This document shows, in pieces, positions 62,044-64,000 of a DNA stretch of 64,000 nucleotides. The stretch is taken from positions 1,798,001-1,862,000 of the forward strand of contig NZ_CP125781.1 in NCBI RefSeq assembly GCF_030053895.1, written 5' to 3'. Within the stretch, counting starts at the first letter, position 1. Each line of letters begins with the position of its first letter. A program made the translations under genes and the position numbers. The DNA is from Trabulsiella odontotermitis (GTDB lineage Bacteria; Pseudomonadota; Gammaproteobacteria; Enterobacterales; Enterobacteriaceae). The notes under the pieces are model-generated. The model saw only the letters and a list, made by a program, of their open reading frames with translations. It was not told the origin of the DNA and made no database searches.

Positions 62044-62608
62044 GGGCAACTCCCTGTTGTCGCGGCTGGAAAGTAGGTTCGCGGCGTTGTAGCGCCTGCC
62101 AGAAGGTGTCCAGCGCGCTGTCGAGACGATGTTGCAGATTCGGAGTAAACCGGGGCTGGTGCTGATAATCGATAACCTGGCTGTCATCAGCAAAGACGCC
62201 GTGCAGGATCTCCTGCGCTTTCAGTGCGTTCAGTACCGGTTTCAGTGCGTAATCGACCGCCAGCATATGGGCAATGGTGCCGCCAGTGGCGACGGGCAGG
62301 ACGACTTTACCTTCCAGCGCCCGTTCAGGCAGCAGATCCAGCAACGTTTTCAGCGCACCGGAAAAAGAGGCTTTATACACTGGTGTGGCGACGATCACCC
62401 CGTCCGCGCCGGCAAGTTGTTCAATGAGTGTTTGCAGTGCCGGGCTGTCGAAACGGGCATAGAGCAAATCTTCCGGTTCGAAATTCTGTAGATGCCAGTG
62501 GCAGACTTCGATGTCGGCACGGGAGAGTTTTTCCCGCGCATATTCCAGTAACGCACTGGAGCGTGACGGATAGCGCGGACTTCCCGCCAGCGTAATAACT
62601 CGACGCAT
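62036..62608 (-). CDS. ssuE: NADPH-dependent FMN reductase SsuE
   Basis: This 190-residue flavodoxin-like reductase begins RRVITLAGSPRYPSRS and has the FMN-site segment ATPVYKASFSGALK. It supplies FMNH2 to SsuD. It is first in the operon; the promoter should lie in 62609-62720, where Cbl acts in E. coli, but I cannot place a Cbl site. Confidence 0.97.
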   Translation of the reverse strand: MRRVITLAGSPRYPSRSSALLEYAREKLSRADIEVCHWHLQNFEPEDLLYARFDSPALQTLIEQLAGADGVIVATPVYKASFSGALKTLLDLLPERALEGKVVLPVATGGTIAHMLAVDYALKPVLNALKAQEILHGVFADDSQVIDYQHQPRFTPNLQHRLDSALDTFWQALQRREPTFQPRQQGVAHA

Positions 62609-62725
62609 AACCCCTCCTATATAACCAAATGTTTGCTTTTATCTAACATTGATAACATTTATCGCAGAGCGGAGAGGGATTACTAAATGATTTATCCGGC
62701 ACTGGTTTGCCAAAAAATCACTATC

Positions 62726-62741
62726 AAGAAAACGTTTGCGT
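62726..62741 (-). promoter_or_regulatory. PurR operator upstream of pyrD
   Basis: Read on the minus strand, ACGCAAACGTTTTCTT matches the PurR consensus ACGCAAACGTTTTCNT at every position. PurR repression of pyrD is established in E. coli. Confidence 0.85.
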
Positions 62742-62793
62742 TTTCATCGCGCTTTTTTGCCGCAGGTCAATTCCCTTTCACCGCAGGATCGAA

Positions 62794-62837
62794 CATAATA
62801 CGCCCCCGGTTTGCACACCGGGAATCCAGGAGAGTTC
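62794..62837 (+). promoter_or_regulatory. pyrD promoter -10 and CTP-sensing leader hairpin
   Basis: The -10 is CATAAT (62794-62799). The transcript would start in the C-rich run at about 62803-62807. CCCGGT (62805-62810) pairs with ACCGGG (62817-62822), just before the GGAG at 62829. In E. coli, high CTP favours starts at C, making a leader whose hairpin blocks ribosome binding; low CTP shifts the start to G, removing the 5' arm. The same sequence logic is present here. Confidence 0.8.
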
Positions 62838-63848
62838 ATGTACTACCCTTTCGTTCGTAAAGCCCTGTTTCAGCTCGATCCTGAGCGCGCTCATGAATTA
62901 ACATTCCAACAATTACGCCGTGTGGCGGGAACGCCGCTGGAAGCGCTGGTGCGCCAGAAAGTGCCTGCGAAGCCGGTTTCCTGCATGGGTCTGACATTCA
63001 AGAACCCGCTGGGTCTGGCCGCCGGTCTGGATAAGAATGGCGAATGCATCGATGCGCTGGGCGCGATGGGATTCGGTTCGATCGAAATAGGCACCGTGAC
63101 GCCGCGTCCGCAGCCAGGCAATGACAAGCCGAGGATCTTCCGTCTGGTCGACGCCGAAGGGCTGATCAACCGGATGGGCTTTAATAATCTCGGGGTGGAT
63201 AACCTGATCGAGAATGTCAAAAAAGCCCATTTCGACGGAATACTTGGGATCAATATCGGCAAAAATAAAGATACGCCGGTGGAACAAGGTAAAGATGACT
63301 ATCTGATTTGCATGGAAAAAGTCTATGCCTATGCCGGATATATCGCGATTAATATCTCTTCACCTAATACGCCAGGTCTGCGTACGCTACAATATGGTGA
63401 TGCGCTCGATGATCTTCTTTCTGGTATTAAAAATAAACAGAATGAACTGCAGGCGAAGCATCATAAATATGTTCCCGTGGCAGTGAAGATCGCCCCGGAT
63501 CTTTCTCCTGAAGAATTGATCCAGGTAGCCGACAGTTTAGTTCGCCATAATATCGATGGCGTTATTGCGACGAACACCACGCTGGATCGATCCCTGGTCC
63601 AGGGAATGAAACATTGCGATGAAACCGGAGGCCTCAGTGGTCGTCCGTTGCAATTAAAGAGCACCGAAATTATTCGTCAGTTGTCAGCAGAATTAAATGG
63701 TCGTTTGCCGATTATTGGTGTTGGCGGTATTGACTCGGTGATTGCTGCACGCGAGAAGATAGCGGCTGGCGCTACGCTGATCCAGATTTATTCGGGCTTT
63801 ATTTTTAAAGGTCCGCCTCTGATTAAAGAAATCGTTACTCACATCTGA
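62838..63848 (+). CDS. pyrD: Dihydroorotate dehydrogenase (quinone), class 2
   Basis: The start at MYYPFVRKALFQLD, after AGGAGAG, gives 336 residues as in E. coli. The N-terminal helices attach to the inner membrane and bind quinone. The catalytic Ser is S175 in NISSPNTPG, with FMN contacts in AAGLDKNG and GVGGIDS. It oxidises dihydroorotate to orotate in pyrimidine synthesis. It is regulated by PurR and by a CTP-sensing leader. In E. coli zapC follows; the window ends before it. Confidence 0.98.
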   Translation: MYYPFVRKALFQLDPERAHELTFQQLRRVAGTPLEALVRQKVPAKPVSCMGLTFKNPLGLAAGLDKNGECIDALGAMGFGSIEIGTVTPRPQPGNDKPRIFRLVDAEGLINRMGFNNLGVDNLIENVKKAHFDGILGINIGKNKDTPVEQGKDDYLICMEKVYAYAGYIAINISSPNTPGLRTLQYGDALDDLLSGIKNKQNELQAKHHKYVPVAVKIAPDLSPEELIQVADSLVRHNIDGVIATNTTLDRSLVQGMKHCDETGGLSGRPLQLKSTEIIRQLSAELNGRLPIIGVGGIDSVIAAREKIAAGATLIQIYSGFIFKGPPLIKEIVTHI

Positions 63849-63880
63849 TTTTTTATCTCTTTTTCGGCTAATACTTTCTT

Positions 63881-63912
63881 CCAGGGCTTTATTTCCAGCC
63901 CTGGTTGTTTTA
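63881..63912 (+). terminator. Intrinsic terminator of pyrD
   Basis: CCAGGGC / GCCCTGG, ten-base loop, is followed by TTGTTTT, 32 bases after the pyrD stop. The remaining bases to 64000 hold no gene that I can see and are probably the zapC promoter region. Confidence 0.8.
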
Positions 63913-64000
63913 TATTCCTTCATTGTTGCTTATTTAAACATTTTAGTCTTTCATTACATTGAGACAAATTAAGCGAAGCGGAAACGGAAAAGCAAGTTGG

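Overview
This is a 64 kb stretch of core chromosome from a member of the Enterobacteriaceae. Gene content, order, protein lengths and regulatory sites closely follow the clpA-to-pyrD segment of Escherichia/Salmonella/Citrobacter/Enterobacter relatives. It is not E. coli itself: FtsK has a much shorter linker, the OmpF-locus porin has a different constriction loop, dmsABC is absent between serS and ycaD, and no tRNA-Ser lies between clpA and infA. I cannot fix the genus from sequence alone. I recognise every gene at least to family level, and I see no insertion sequence, prophage, integron, CRISPR array or anomalous island.

Layout. (1) 1-6.1 kb: end of clpA, then on the minus strand infA, aat, cydC, cydD and trxB (translation initiation, N-end rule, cytochrome bd assembly, thioredoxin reduction). 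(2) 6.6-14.3 kb, plus strand: lrp, ftsK, lolA, rarA, serS; ftsK has a LexA box interleaved with the lrp terminator. (3) 14.6-22.9 kb: the MFS gene ycaD, the minus-strand anaerobic formate locus ycaO / focA-pflB-pflA, and ycaP. (4) 23-29.5 kb, plus strand: serC-aroA, the ycaL protease, cmk-rpsA and ihfB. (5) 29.7-38.8 kb: ycaI (ComEC-like), msbA-lpxK, ycaQ, ycaR-kdsB, ycbJ and convergent elyC, largely lipopolysaccharide and envelope genes. (6) 38.9-46.2 kb: cmoM overlapping the mukF-mukE-mukB condensin operon. (7) 46.3-49.5 kb: ldtD, ycbK, gloC. (8) 49.6-55.4 kb, minus strand: aspC, ompF, asnS, pncB. (9) 55.7-64 kb: pepN, the minus-strand ssuEADCB sulfonate operon and pyrD, ending just before where zapC would be expected.

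Several regulatory signals can be read directly: an infA-proximal promoter, the LexA box of ftsK, an FNR-like box upstream of focA, OmpR-type repeats and the MicF-target leader of ompF, a NadR-type operator between pncB and pepN, a PurR box and CTP-sensing leader hairpin at pyrD, and many intrinsic terminators.

On the hunt: I did not find a convincing undescribed multigene system. The best leads are single-gene or local: YcbJ as an APH-fold protein with altered catalytic residues, the Trm112-like YcaR, the zinc-ribbon tail of YcaP, the altered OmpF eyelet, a terminator-like hairpin in the asnS leader, and the interlocked lrp terminator and ftsK SOS promoter. Comparisons with E. coli and Salmonella are from memory of the families, not from a database search.
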